This document shows, one piece after another, positions 45,252-54,122 of a stretch of 64,000 nucleotides of DNA. Each line of letters opens with the position of its first letter. Position 1 is the first letter of the stretch. The notes under the pieces were generated by a model that was not told the origin of the DNA, made no database searches, and was given only the letters and a program-made list of their open reading frames with translations. Source of the DNA: Leucobacter sp. cx-42. GTDB taxonomy: Bacteria; Actinomycetota; Actinomycetes; Actinomycetales; Microbacteriaceae. The position numbers were made by a program, and so were the translations under genes. The stretch spans positions 434,001-498,000 of the forward strand of contig NZ_JACVMU010000001.1 of assembly GCF_014529985.1 (NCBI RefSeq). The letters run 5' to 3'.

Positions 45252-46543
45252 CCGATTAGACGTTCACGCGCCGCTCTGGCGCGCTCAAGCACCTCACGCT
45301 TATTCAGTGTGAGGTGCTTTCCGTTTGTATAGAGGTGACGGCCAGCGACCCAGACCTCACGCACGTCTGCCCCGGTGGCTCCGTAGCCGAGGAATGCCGT
45401 CGCATCGCTCGCGCTGATGGGGGCCGCCGCAGTGGCTCCGAGATCGATCGCAATGAGATCTGCGTACTTGCCTGCTTCCAGGGCACCGGCATCGGGGAAT
45501 CCAATGGCGGCGGATCCCCCAGCCGTCGCTGCGTGCAACGCCTGCGCGGCAGTCACCGTCTGTCCAGGCTCTCGCCGCGGCAGCAAGGCCGCGAGCTTGA
45601 TCTCCTCAAACAGGTCGAGCGAGTTGTTGCTCGCCACCGAGTCGGTGCCGAGCGCGAGCTGCACACCTGCGGCAATCAGGTCGGCGAATGGCGCGATGCC
45701 GCAGCCAAGCTTGAGGTTCGACACCGGGTTGTGACTCACAGAGACGCCGGCGGCCGCGAGCGCTGCGGGCTCCCCCACCGCGAGCTGCACGCAGTGCGCG
45801 GCGTGCACGTCTGCATCGAAGAATCCGAGCCCGGCAAGAAATTCCACGGGCGTCGCATCGTACGCCGCTCGAATCGTTTCGACCTCTGCGACCGACTCGG
45901 CAATGTGCGTGTGCACGGGTACGCCATGCTGCACGGCAAGGTCGCGCACCTCGCGCAAAAATTCCGGGGTGCACGAGTACGGCGCGTGTGGCCCGAAGCC
46001 GATGCGCACCTGCGGATCCGCGCCGTATTGCTCGGCCAAGGCGACGGTCGCCGCAAGAATCTCACGGCCGGTCTGCTGCGACACGTTCGGGAAGGGTGCC
46101 TGCTCGAACGCGGTTGCCGCGAGCGAGGCGAACACCCGCATGCCAGAAGTGCGCACGCGTTCGATGAGTGCGGCGTCCCAGGTATACAGGTCGGCAAACG
46201 CGGTGGTGCCCGTCTCAATCATCTCGATGAGGGCGAGGTCGAGGCCTGCGGCGATGTCCTCCGGCGTGAGCTGCTGCTCAGCGGCCTGCACCGCATCAAG
46301 CCACGGCATGAAGCCGTCGTCATCCGAGATGCCGCGCATGAGGGTCATCGCGGAGTGCGTGTGACCGTTCGTGAGTCCCGGCATAAGGAGCTGCTCAGCG
46401 AGCACGCGGTCGGGCACCGATTCGGTGCGAGCGGGGCCGGCGTAGGTGATCCGCCCGGCAGCGTCCCACGCGATTTCTGCGTCAGTGAGTACGCCTGCTG
46501 GCGTCAACATTGCGGCGGCGCGAATAACCGTGTGCTCAGTCAT
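45248..46543 (-). CDS. Amidohydrolase, 5'-methylthioadenosine/S-adenosylhomocysteine deaminase (MtaD) type
   Basis: This 431-aa metal-dependent deaminase has TNGHTHSAMTLMRG (His61, His63), HTHIAES, HCVQL and LGTDSVASNNSLDLFEEIK, the pattern of MtaD/TrzN-type amidohydrolases. These deaminate MTA, SAH or adenosine, or in some strains chlorotriazines. A nucleosidase that uses MTA/SAH lies across a small gene, so SAM-byproduct salvage is the most likely role. Confidence 0.85.
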   Translation of the reverse strand: MTEHTVIRAAAMLTPAGVLTDAEIAWDAAGRITYAGPARTESVPDRVLAEQLLMPGLTNGHTHSAMTLMRGISDDDGFMPWLDAVQAAEQQLTPEDIAAGLDLALIEMIETGTTAFADLYTWDAALIERVRTSGMRVFASLAATAFEQAPFPNVSQQTGREILAATVALAEQYGADPQVRIGFGPHAPYSCTPEFLREVRDLAVQHGVPVHTHIAESVAEVETIRAAYDATPVEFLAGLGFFDADVHAAHCVQLAVGEPAALAAAGVSVSHNPVSNLKLGCGIAPFADLIAAGVQLALGTDSVASNNSLDLFEEIKLAALLPRREPGQTVTAAQALHAATAGGSAAIGFPDAGALEAGKYADLIAIDLGATAAAPISASDATAFLGYGATGADVREVWVAGRHLYTNGKHLTLNKREVLERARAARERLIG

Positions 46544-46570
46544 ACCGCCAGGCTAGCGGGGTGGGGAGAT

Positions 46571-47362
46571 CTACGCACCCATGCGACGGTTACGGGCCGA
46601 GTAATCTCGGAGCGCACGGAGGAAGTCGACCTCACGCAGGTCGGGATACAGTGCGTCGACGAAGTAGAACTCCGAGTGCGCGGCCTGCCAAATCATGAAG
46701 TCAGAGAGACGCTGTTCGCCCGACGTACGAATCACGAGGTCGGGGTCGGGCTGGCCACTCGTCCACAGGTGCTCTCCAATGAGCTCTGGGGTGAGGCGTT
46801 CGCCGAGCGTATCGATTGAGCCGCCAGCGGCCTCGTGCTCAGCGATCACACTGCGCATTGCCGCAGCGATCTCGCTGCGGCCGCCGTAGCCGACCGCGAG
46901 GTTGATGTGCAGGCCGGTGCGGTCCTTTGTGCGCTTTTCGGCCGCAACGAGCGCTTCGGCGAGCTCGGGCGCGAGCCCCTCGCTCGCGCCGACGTGCTGC
47001 ACCTTCCAGCCGGGATGCTCGGAGAGCAGTGTCGCGAGCTCTGCGATGATACCGAAAAGGTCATCGAGCTCGACGTTGTCGCGCCCCTTCAGGTTGTCAG
47101 CCGACAGTAAGTACAGGGTGACGACCTCAATACCTGACTCTTCGCACCAGCCAAGGAACTCAGGAATCTTGCGCGCGCCAGCGCGGTGGCCGAACGCCGC
47201 GCGCTCTTGCAGGCGCAGCTTTGCCCAGCGACGATTGCCGTCGACGATGACCGCGACGTGCTTTGGCACACGCGCCACGTCAATCTCGCGCCGGAGCCGC
47301 CGCTGATAAATGCGGTACAGCAGCCCGGTACGCGGCTCAGATGGAGTTTTCGTCACAGGCAA
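46571..47362 (-). CDS. Isoprenyl (Z-prenyl) diphosphate synthase
   Basis: This 263-aa cis-prenyltransferase of the UppS family has HVAVIVDGNRRWAK (Asp41, metal and substrate), FGHRAGA, YLLSADNLKGR and RTSGEQRLSDFMIWQ. It sits next to a TrhA gene as mycobacterial Rv1086 sits next to Rv1085c, which suggests a short-chain Z,E-farnesyl type; chain length cannot be read. The start is uncertain: TTG at 47362 or GTG at 47356, neither with a well-placed ribosome site. Confidence 0.88.
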   Translation of the reverse strand: MPVTKTPSEPRTGLLYRIYQRRLRREIDVARVPKHVAVIVDGNRRWAKLRLQERAAFGHRAGARKIPEFLGWCEESGIEVVTLYLLSADNLKGRDNVELDDLFGIIAELATLLSEHPGWKVQHVGASEGLAPELAEALVAAEKRTKDRTGLHINLAVGYGGRSEIAAAMRSVIAEHEAAGGSIDTLGERLTPELIGEHLWTSGQPDPDLVIRTSGEQRLSDFMIWQAAHSEFYFVDALYPDLREVDFLRALRDYSARNRRMGA

Positions 47363-47467
47363 AGTCTATCTGTCTGCTTCCTGGACAAGCCCGGCTGAGC
47401 TGAGGATTGGCTGGTGATCGTCAACATATATGCCCGTTGAAAACTGTAGAGAACTTACACTCATCAC

Positions 47468-48271
47468 ATGACCACTTCAGGCGCCTCGAACCAGCAGCCC
47501 GACGACGATTCTGGCGTGCCTGATCACGAAGAGCGCCGGTTCCCAGAGCCTGACAAGCTCTCGCTCCCGCTCCTGACCGAAGCGCTCGAGCATTCCGCGC
47601 ACAAGCCAGTCGCCCTCGACGTGCACGGCCAGCCGAAGCCAGCGTGGCGCGGCTGGATCCACGCCGGGACGTTCCCCATCGCGGTCGCGGCGGGCATCGT
47701 GCTGATCGCGCTCGCGCACGGCCCCGTCGCCAAGTGGGCTGCGGCTGTCTACCTGCTGTCGAGCGCGCTGCTCTTCGGTGTCTCCGCGCTCTATCACCGC
47801 ATCAACTGGAAGGATTCGACGAAGCAGCTCTTCCGCCGCCTCGACCACGCGAACATCTTCCTCCTCATCGCGGGCACGTACACGCCAATCGCGCTCCTCG
47901 CGCTCCCGCTGGACACCGGCGTGATTCTGCTGTGCGTCATCTGGGCTGGGGCCTTGCTCGGCATCGGCTTCCGCGTCTTCTGGATCAACGCCCCGCGCTG
48001 GCTCTACGTGCCGCTCTATCTCGCGCTCGGCTGGGTCGCTGTCATGTACCTCGGCGACATCTACCGCGCGAGCCCTGCCGCAATGATTCTTGTCGTCGCC
48101 GGTGGCCTGCTCTACTCAGCAGGATCGGTCGTCTACGCCCTCAAGCGCCCGAACCCGGTGCCAGGCGTCTTCGGCTTCCACGAGATCTTCCACACGCTGA
48201 CGGTGCTTGCGTTCATGTGCCACTGGACCTCGGCGCTGTTGCTCGCGCTCGATCCGTTCTATCTGCGGTAG
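47468..48271 (+). CDS. trhA: Hemolysin III family (PAQR/TrhA) membrane protein
   Basis: This 267-aa protein has seven predicted helices after a 60-residue hydrophilic N-terminus. The PAQR metal motif is complete: SALYH (Ser-x3-His), LDHAN (Asp) and HEIFH (His-x3-His). Bacterial members affect membrane-lipid composition. It is divergent from the prenyl synthase, as Rv1085c is from Rv1086. Confidence 0.92.
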   Translation: MTTSGASNQQPDDDSGVPDHEERRFPEPDKLSLPLLTEALEHSAHKPVALDVHGQPKPAWRGWIHAGTFPIAVAAGIVLIALAHGPVAKWAAAVYLLSSALLFGVSALYHRINWKDSTKQLFRRLDHANIFLLIAGTYTPIALLALPLDTGVILLCVIWAGALLGIGFRVFWINAPRWLYVPLYLALGWVAVMYLGDIYRASPAAMILVVAGGLLYSAGSVVYALKRPNPVPGVFGFHEIFHTLTVLAFMCHWTSALLLALDPFYLR

Positions 48272-48283
48272 CGGACAGCCGGC

Positions 48284-50191
48284 CTAGCGCCCGCCGATCA
48301 CCTGCAGCACGGCTGCGCCGTAGCGTTCAAGCTTGACCTCGCCGATGCCAGAGATCGCGAGCAGTCCGACGTCGTCCTGCGGCTGGTGCTTCGCGAGCGC
48401 AGCAAGGGTCGCGTCGCCGAAGACCACGTAGCCTGGCACGCCCTGCTCCTTCGCCTCGCCAGCCCGCCAGATGCGCAGGCGTTCGAAGACCTCGGTCTGC
48501 TCGGGATCGAGTTCGGCGGCCGCGGCGGATCGTTTCGCGGTGCCGCCGGATCCACCACGTGACGAGCCTGACGAGGCCGCACGCGCAAGCACTTCCTCGC
48601 GCATCATGACGGTGCGTTCACCGCGCTGAACGGCGATGGCGTCTTCCGTGGGGTACAGCACGCCCCACTCACCGCGGGACTCGACGATGCCGGCCGCAAT
48701 GAGGTGTCGCACGACCCCGCGCCACTGCGCGACGGAGAGGTCTTTGCCGATCCCCCACGTCGAAATCTCGTCGAGCTTCAGCTGGGTCACGCGCTCAGAA
48801 GCGGTACCGCGCAGTACATCGATGTGCTGACCGGCCGCGAACGTGCGACCACGCTCGCGCTGTATGCGGATCACGGTCGACAGCAGTTTCTGCGCGGGAA
48901 TGGTCGCGTCCCAGAGCTTTGGCGGATCAAGACACACGTCACAATTGCCACAGTTCTCGTCGATCGGGCGCGAGGTGTCGCCAAAGTAGCGCAGCAGGAA
49001 GCCGCGGCGGCAGGTCACCGTCTCGCAGAGCGCGAGCATGTGGCCGAGGTGCTGGGTCTGGTTGAGCTTCGTGGCAAGGTCGCCGTCGTTGTTCTCAATC
49101 ATCTGGCGTTGCTGGACGACGTCCTGCAGGCCGTAGGCCATCCAGGCTTCCGAAGGGGCGCCGTCGCGGCCTGCACGACCCGTCTCCTGGTAGTAGCCTT
49201 CGATGGACTTGGGAAGGTCAATGTGTGCAACGAAGCGTACATCGGGCTTATCAATGCCCATGCCAAACGCGATCGTTGCAACGACTACGACGCCGTCTTC
49301 GCTGAGGAAGCGGCGCTGCGTATTCAAGCGCTGCTCGGCCGGTAGACCAGCGTGGTACGGCATTGCATCAATACCGGCCTGGCGCAGGGCCGTCGCGGTC
49401 TGCTCGACCTTCTTCCGGCTCAGCGCATAGACGATGCCGGCATCACCGGAGTGGTTATCACGCACGAACGAGATGAGCTGCGCACGCGCGTTCTGCTTTG
49501 ACGCGATCTGGTACTTGATGTTCGGGCGGTCGAAGCTCGAGACGAAATGCCGAGCGTTGCCCAGGTGGAGGCGCTCAGTGAGCTCCTGGTGCGTTGCGGG
49601 GGTAGCTGTTGCAGTGAGGGCGATCCGCGGGACATCTGGCCAGACCTCGGCCAGCATGCCGAGACGAAGGTAGTCAGGACGGAAGTCGTGACCCCACTGC
49701 GACACACAGTGCGCCTCATCGATCGCGAACAGCGAGATATTGCCGCGCTGCAAGAACTCGACGGTCGCTGGCACAGCAAGCCGCTCTGGCGCGATGTACA
49801 GCACCTCAAGCGTGCCCGCGAGGAACTGTCGTTCGACGTCGGCACGCTCCTCTGGCGACATCGCAGAGTTCAGTGCGCCAGCGTTCACGCCAGCGAGGCG
49901 CAGTGCCATCACTTGATCGTGCATAAGCGCAACGAGCGGCGAGAGCACGACGCCGGTGCCCTCACGCACGAGCGCAGGGATCTGGTAGCAGAGCGACTTA
50001 CCGCCGCCGGTCGGCATGAGCACGACCGCATCGCCTCCAGCGACGACGTGATCGATGATCTCCGCTTGCTCGCCACGGAACGCCTCGTAGCCGAAGACGT
50101 CACGCAGCACCGACTGCGGGGTCACCGACTGCAGAGCCATTGCCTCGGGGCTCGCCGAAACATGCCCGGTGGGCACCCCGAGGTCAGTCAT
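48284..50191 (-). CDS. recQ: ATP-dependent DNA helicase RecQ
   Basis: This 635-aa 3'-5' helicase functions in recombination and repair. Walker A MPTGGGKS is at about residues 59-66, followed by [18 protein letters not shown], motif VI GRAGRDG, a zinc site with Cys in [12 protein letters not shown] and CGNCDVC, a winged-helix domain and a C-terminal HRDC domain. It is 8 bp downstream of the 88-aa membrane protein gene. The ATG at 50191 lacks a ribosome site; ATG at 50140 is an alternative. Confidence 0.95.
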   Translation of the reverse strand: MTDLGVPTGHVSASPEAMALQSVTPQSVLRDVFGYEAFRGEQAEIIDHVVAGGDAVVLMPTGGGKSLCYQIPALVREGTGVVLSPLVALMHDQVMALRLAGVNAGALNSAMSPEERADVERQFLAGTLEVLYIAPERLAVPATVEFLQRGNISLFAIDEAHCVSQWGHDFRPDYLRLGMLAEVWPDVPRIALTATATPATHQELTERLHLGNARHFVSSFDRPNIKYQIASKQNARAQLISFVRDNHSGDAGIVYALSRKKVEQTATALRQAGIDAMPYHAGLPAEQRLNTQRRFLSEDGVVVVATIAFGMGIDKPDVRFVAHIDLPKSIEGYYQETGRAGRDGAPSEAWMAYGLQDVVQQRQMIENNDGDLATKLNQTQHLGHMLALCETVTCRRGFLLRYFGDTSRPIDENCGNCDVCLDPPKLWDATIPAQKLLSTVIRIQRERGRTFAAGQHIDVLRGTASERVTQLKLDEISTWGIGKDLSVAQWRGVVRHLIAAGIVESRGEWGVLYPTEDAIAVQRGERTVMMREEVLARAASSGSSRGGSGGTAKRSAAAAELDPEQTEVFERLRIWRAGEAKEQGVPGYVVFGDATLAALAKHQPQDDVGLLAISGIGEVKLERYGAAVLQVIGGR

Positions 50192-50199
50192 GGGTTGGG

Positions 50200-50466
50200 T
50201 TACGCGGTCGGCTTCGCGTCGGGCTCAGCCTGAGCGGTGCCCTCATCGTTGCGCTGAGCCTCAGCCAGCTCGTTCGCGATTTCCTCGCGCACCTCGTGGC
50301 GGTACTGGCTGCGGCGAATGCGACGCACCAGCAGGAAGCCGAGCACGATGACCGCAGCCGCGAAGACCGCCGTGAAGATAAAGCCCTCAACGCCGGGCGA
50401 AACCGCGTTCGCGTCGAACTCCGGCTCGCTCTCAAGCGCCCAGGTGGTCAGTGCGTAGATGCTCAC
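50200..50466 (-). CDS. Small membrane protein, Rv1083-like (88 aa)
   Basis: This single-helix protein (helix about 28-48, [24 protein letters not shown]) has a charged C-terminal tail. It directly follows mca, overlapping by four bases, as Rv1083 follows mca (Rv1082) in mycobacteria. The family has no assigned function. Translational coupling to mca suggests a related role. Confidence 0.8.
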   Translation of the reverse strand: MSIYALTTWALESEPEFDANAVSPGVEGFIFTAVFAAAVIVLGFLLVRRIRRSQYRHEVREEIANELAEAQRNDEGTAQAEPDAKPTA

Positions 50467-51329
50467 GCGTTCTCCTCAATTCCTTGGAACAGATCAGTCT
50501 CAAATTCGCTCGTCATCACGCGTGATGCAGCGAGGCGGTAGTCCTCGAACGGCCACGCCTGACGCTGCAGGTCGTTCGGCCAGAAGAAGAAGTTGCTGTC
50601 GGGGGCGACCTGGCTCGCGTGTGCGCGGAGCGCCTCATCGCGCTTCTCGAAGAAGCGGCTCACGTCGACCTTCGCGGTACCGGAGTAGCCGCGCTTGCTC
50701 ATCCACTCACGCAGCTCGCGGAACTGCGGCAGCAGCTCCGACTCAGGATCGTGCGCCTCAAGCCAGTCGTACACGGCGTTGACGCGCTCTGAGTTGAAGA
50801 TCTCTTCGTAGTACATCTTCTTGATCGTCCACGGCTCGCCTGCCTCGGGGAACGACTCTGCGTCACCGGAGAGATCCCACGCAATCTTGCTGATCTCGTG
50901 GCAGCGAATGTGATCGGGGTGCGGGTAGCCACCCTGCTCGTTGTAGGTGATCATGACGTGCGGCTTGAAGTCACGCACGATGCTCACCAGTACCTCCGCC
51001 GAAATCTCGGTGGGGACCTTTGCGAAGCAGTTTTCGGGCAGCGGATCGCCCGACTCGGGCAGGCCCGAATCTTCGTAGCCGAGCCACTTGTGCTCGAAGC
51101 CGATGATTTCCTGCGCGCGCTCCATCTCGGCGCGGCGCAAGCCAGCGAGGTCACGACGGCTGCGCGGATCGCGAGCAACCAGCTCGTTGAGCACGTCGCC
51201 GCGCTCACCACCAGTACAGCTCACGATGAGCACTTCTACACCCTGTTCGAGGTAGTGCGCGTACGTCGCTGCACCCTTGCTTGACTCGTCGTCAGGGTGC
51301 GCATGCACCGCGATAAGCCTGAGCGTCAT
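50463..51329 (-). CDS. mca: Mycothiol S-conjugate amidase
   Basis: This 288-aa zinc amidase cleaves mycothiol adducts of toxic electrophiles. The zinc motif AHPDDES (His11, Asp14) and HPDHIRCHE (His140) match the MshB/Mca family, and the length and C-terminal extension fit Mca. The ATG at 51329 follows GGAAGGG by about six bases; upstream in-frame starts run into the promoter palindrome. Its presence shows a mycothiol-using actinobacterium. Confidence 0.93.
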   Translation of the reverse strand: MTLRLIAVHAHPDDESSKGAATYAHYLEQGVEVLIVSCTGGERGDVLNELVARDPRSRRDLAGLRRAEMERAQEIIGFEHKWLGYEDSGLPESGDPLPENCFAKVPTEISAEVLVSIVRDFKPHVMITYNEQGGYPHPDHIRCHEISKIAWDLSGDAESFPEAGEPWTIKKMYYEEIFNSERVNAVYDWLEAHDPESELLPQFRELREWMSKRGYSGTAKVDVSRFFEKRDEALRAHASQVAPDSNFFFWPNDLQRQAWPFEDYRLAASRVMTSEFETDLFQGIEENA

Positions 51330-51344
51330 CCGCATCCCTTCCAT

Positions 51345-51362
51345 GTCTCTCCCGGGAGAGAC
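51345..51362. promoter_or_regulatory. Perfect 18-bp palindrome in the mca/DUF4307 promoter region
   Basis: GTCTCTCCC-GGGAGAGAC is a perfect uninterrupted palindrome 16 bp upstream of the mca start, within the 93-bp gap shared with the divergent DUF4307 gene. It is a candidate dimeric-regulator operator. Confidence 0.55.
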
Positions 51363-51422
51363 CGCTACGCTGGCAACTGGACTCATTGTAGTCAACCAAA
51401 ATCTATCAAGCTGGAGGTTCCC

Positions 51423-51827
51423 GTGACGTCGCATGACGCCCTCGCCGATCGTTATGGCACCGGCCGCAATAAGCGGATCGATCGCCGAGTCGGTTGGACC
51501 ATCGCAGTCATTGCAATTCTCGCGGGTCTCGCCGTGGTGCTCTTCGGCGGTTGGCAGCAGAACAACCAGGTGAACATGCAGAACATCGGCATGGACATCA
51601 TCGATGACCAGACCGCTTCAGCGCGTTTCTCGGTTACCGCACCTGCCGACGCCAAGGTCGCTTGCTCGGTTGAGGCGCTCAACCGAGCCAAGGCAACCGT
51701 CGGTTGGCAGATCATTGAGGTCCCCACTGGTCAGGCAACTAACCACAAGGTCACGGCAACGATCAAGACGACCGGGCCCGCCGTCTCCGCTGCCGCGCAC
51801 GAGTGCTGGGTCTTCGACGCGAAGTAG
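51423..51827 (+). CDS. DUF4307 domain-containing membrane protein
   Basis: This 134-aa protein has one membrane helix (about 27-47) and an extracytoplasmic DUF4307 domain with two Cys (KVACSVEALNRAKATVGWQ and HECWVF). It matches the position of Rv1081c next to mca. The start is GTG at 51423 with GGAGG upstream. Function unknown. Confidence 0.88.
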   Translation: MTSHDALADRYGTGRNKRIDRRVGWTIAVIAILAGLAVVLFGGWQQNNQVNMQNIGMDIIDDQTASARFSVTAPADAKVACSVEALNRAKATVGWQIIEVPTGQATNHKVTATIKTTGPAVSAAAHECWVFDAK

Positions 51828-51836
51828 CGCGGCGCG

Positions 51837-52484
51837 CTACAGCGCAGAGGTACGAATCAACACGTGCCCGCGAGAGCCTGACATGCGGGTCCACGTGCGC
51901 GACTTCACGACGCGAAGCGTCTCTTCGTCGCGCAGGAAGCCCATGGTTTCTGCGGCGAACGCTGCGGCTGCCGGCAGACCAGGCGCGATCTCCGCGCCCC
52001 ACACCGAGCGGCGCACCTGCTGCACGACCGCTTCACCCGGTGACTCTGGCAATGCAGCATTGACGCGCTCGATGCCCTGCTCCGCGACTGTCGCGAGCGA
52101 CTGCGCGTCGATTGCGCACACCGGTTCCCAGCCCGCGGTGGGCGGCAGCACGCCGGTCCACGCGGCCATTGCGGTCACGTCGGGCACATCGAGGCTCAAG
52201 CCGAGCATGCCCATGTGCGCGATTCTGTCGAGCAACGCACGGCCTTGCACGACGACGTCAACGGGAGCCTCCGGCGCTTCTTTCAGCGCGAAGGCCCGCA
52301 TGACGAGCACAACGGGCGACGAATCGAGCAGGGTCGACGGCGCTTGGGTGCACCCGTAGACAGCGAGCACGGCATCACGTGTGGTGATCCGCACTTCGCT
52401 CTCCCCTGCTTTTTGGAGACGTTCGAGGAAAATTCGAAGGTCATCTCGGGTGGCGTGATCGGCAATCGCAAGCTTCATGGACAT
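51837..52484 (-). CDS. Hypothetical protein
   Basis: This is a soluble protein of about 215 aa with no signal peptide or membrane helix and no recognised family. Its first part (SMKLAIADHATRDDLRIFLERLQKAGESEVRITTRDAVLAVYGC) looks like a small alpha/beta domain. ATG at 52484 or 52478 is possible; GGGAAG upstream suits 52478 slightly better. It lies between DUF4307 and greA, divergent from greA. Confidence 0.7.
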   Translation of the reverse strand: MSMKLAIADHATRDDLRIFLERLQKAGESEVRITTRDAVLAVYGCTQAPSTLLDSSPVVLVMRAFALKEAPEAPVDVVVQGRALLDRIAHMGMLGLSLDVPDVTAMAAWTGVLPPTAGWEPVCAIDAQSLATVAEQGIERVNAALPESPGEAVVQQVRRSVWGAEIAPGLPAAAAFAAETMGFLRDEETLRVVKSRTWTRMSGSRGHVLIRTSAL

Positions 52485-52561
52485 TACTTCCCACCTTATC
52501 GGCGCTCGCTGATACCCTGGTTGGAGCCCGGGTAACCATCCCCGAGCATGCCGCGCGTCCA

Positions 52562-52576
52562 CTGCGAAATTCGCAG
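52562..52576. promoter_or_regulatory. Perfect palindrome in the greA leader
   Basis: CTGCGAA-A-TTCGCAG is a perfect 7-1-7 inverted repeat 58 bp before the greA start. A second small hairpin (CCCGC-attta-GCGGG) follows at 52589-52603. Confidence 0.45.
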
Positions 52577-52634
52577 ACCGGGCGCGCTCCCGCATTTAGC
52601 GGGCACAACTCCCCACGAAAATGGAGCCCATCAC

Positions 52635-53120
52635 ATGGCAGACCCCACGCAGACCTGGCTGACCCAGGAGGCATTTGACCGACTGCAGGCAGAGCTCGAC
52701 GAACTGTCGGGCCCCGGCCGCAAGGATATCGCAGCACGCATCGAAGCTGCGCGCGAAGAGGGCGACCTCAAGGAGAACGGCGGCTACCACGCTGCGAAAG
52801 ACGAGCAGGGCAAGATGGAAGCGCGCATCCGCGACATCGAAGCACTCCTCAAGACCGTCGTCGTCGGCGAGGCGCCCAAGGCGCAGGGCATCGTTGAGAT
52901 CGGCACCATCATCACCGCTGAGATCTTCGGCGACGAGACTCGCTTCCTGCTTGGCAGCCGCGAGCTCGCTGATGGTTCTGACCTCGACGTGTACAGCGCT
53001 GAGAGCCCCCTCGGCAAGGCCATCCTTGGCCTGAAGGTTGGCGACGAGGTCAGCTACGCTGCACCCAACGGCAACCAGATTCCCGTGAAGGTGCTCGCAG
53101 TCGAGACTTACCAGGGCTAA
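52635..53120 (+). CDS. greA: Transcription elongation factor GreA
   Basis: This 161-aa factor rescues backtracked RNA polymerase by stimulating transcript cleavage. It has the N-terminal coiled coil with the tip acidic pair (AREEGDLKENGGYHAAKDEQ, about 38-57) and the C-terminal FKBP-like domain (SPLGKAILGLKVGDEVSYAAPNG). It is divergent from the hypothetical gene and followed by a strong terminator. Confidence 0.95.
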   Translation: MADPTQTWLTQEAFDRLQAELDELSGPGRKDIAARIEAAREEGDLKENGGYHAAKDEQGKMEARIRDIEALLKTVVVGEAPKAQGIVEIGTIITAEIFGDETRFLLGSRELADGSDLDVYSAESPLGKAILGLKVGDEVSYAAPNGNQIPVKVLAVETYQG

Positions 53121-53134
53121 TCCCCCGCACACGC

Positions 53135-53186
53135 AGAGACGCCTCGGGAGTTGCCAACTGGCAGCCACCGGGGCGTCTCTCGTGTT
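53135..53186 (+). terminator. Terminator after greA
   Basis: AGAGACGCCTCGG (53135-53147) pairs with CCGGGGCGTCTCT (53168-53180) over 13 bp with one G-U, followed by CGTGTTT. Confidence 0.85.
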
Positions 53187-53207
53187 TGGTGCGGGGTGAT
53201 CCGCGCC

Positions 53208-54122
53208 CTACGAACGGTCGCGATCGCGCTCGTCCTCGAGGTACTGCACCGCAAGCACCTCAGTCACGGGGCGATCATGCTGACGCGGATCGGGTTCATC
53301 AGCGCCACCGGCTGTCACGCGCGCGTGAGACTGCCGCATGCGACGTTCCACGAGGCTCGCGCACGCAGACAGGATGATGCAGAGCACGATGTAGATGCCG
53401 CCGATCACGAATGCCGACTGCAGCAACGGACGTCCAGGCGAGCTACTCATGAGTTTCGCCAAGTACAGCAGCTCGGGATACGTGATGATGAAGCCGAGCG
53501 CGGTGTCTTTCATCGTGACGACCAGCTGCGCAACAAGCACCGGGAGCATGGCGCGGATCGCCTGCGGCAGGAGAATCAACCGCATCACGCCGTTCTTGCG
53601 CAGACCAATTGAATACCCAGCCTCGGCTTGCCCCTTTGGAAGCGCTTCAACACCAGCACGGATGGTCTCTGCAATCACCGATCCGTTGTAGACCATGAGT
53701 GCGAGCACGACCGCCCAGTACGGGTCCATACGGATGCCGACGCTCGGCAGGCCGTAGTAGAGCAGCATCATCATGACAAGCACGGGCACGGCTCGGCAGA
53801 CCTCAGTGATGACGAGCACTGGCCGCCGCACCCAGGCGTGGTCTGAGAGCCTGCCGATCGCGAGCACAAACCCGAAGACCATACTCAGCACAGCTGCTGC
53901 GGCGAACGCGGCAAGCGTCTTCCCGAGCGCCTGCGCGATCTGCACCCACACCGTGGTGTACGTGAAGACCTGCCATTTCGCGGCAGAGAACTGACCGGAC
54001 AGTGCGAAGCGATAGACGATGGCGCCGATGATCGCCACGACCACCACGACCGTGACCACCGCGAGCACGCGGTTGCGGCGCACCGCTTTCGGGCCAGGGA
54101 CGTCGTACAAGATTGCGGTCAT
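53208..54122 (-). CDS. Amino-acid (glutamate-type) ABC transporter permease, GluD position
   Basis: This 304-aa permease of the polar amino-acid family has about five helices, the permease loop LPKGQAEAGYSIGLRKNGVMRLILLPQA near residue 165 and a hydrophilic C-terminal tail. It overlaps the other permease by four bases (ATGA). With the ATPase, lipoprotein and partner permease, in the order ATPase-lipoprotein-permease-permease, it matches the Corynebacterium gluABCD layout. Confidence 0.9.
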   Translation of the reverse strand: MTAILYDVPGPKAVRRNRVLAVVTVVVVVAIIGAIVYRFALSGQFSAAKWQVFTYTTVWVQIAQALGKTLAAFAAAAVLSMVFGFVLAIGRLSDHAWVRRPVLVITEVCRAVPVLVMMMLLYYGLPSVGIRMDPYWAVVLALMVYNGSVIAETIRAGVEALPKGQAEAGYSIGLRKNGVMRLILLPQAIRAMLPVLVAQLVVTMKDTALGFIITYPELLYLAKLMSSSPGRPLLQSAFVIGGIYIVLCIILSACASLVERRMRQSHARVTAGGADEPDPRQHDRPVTEVLAVQYLEDERDRDRS

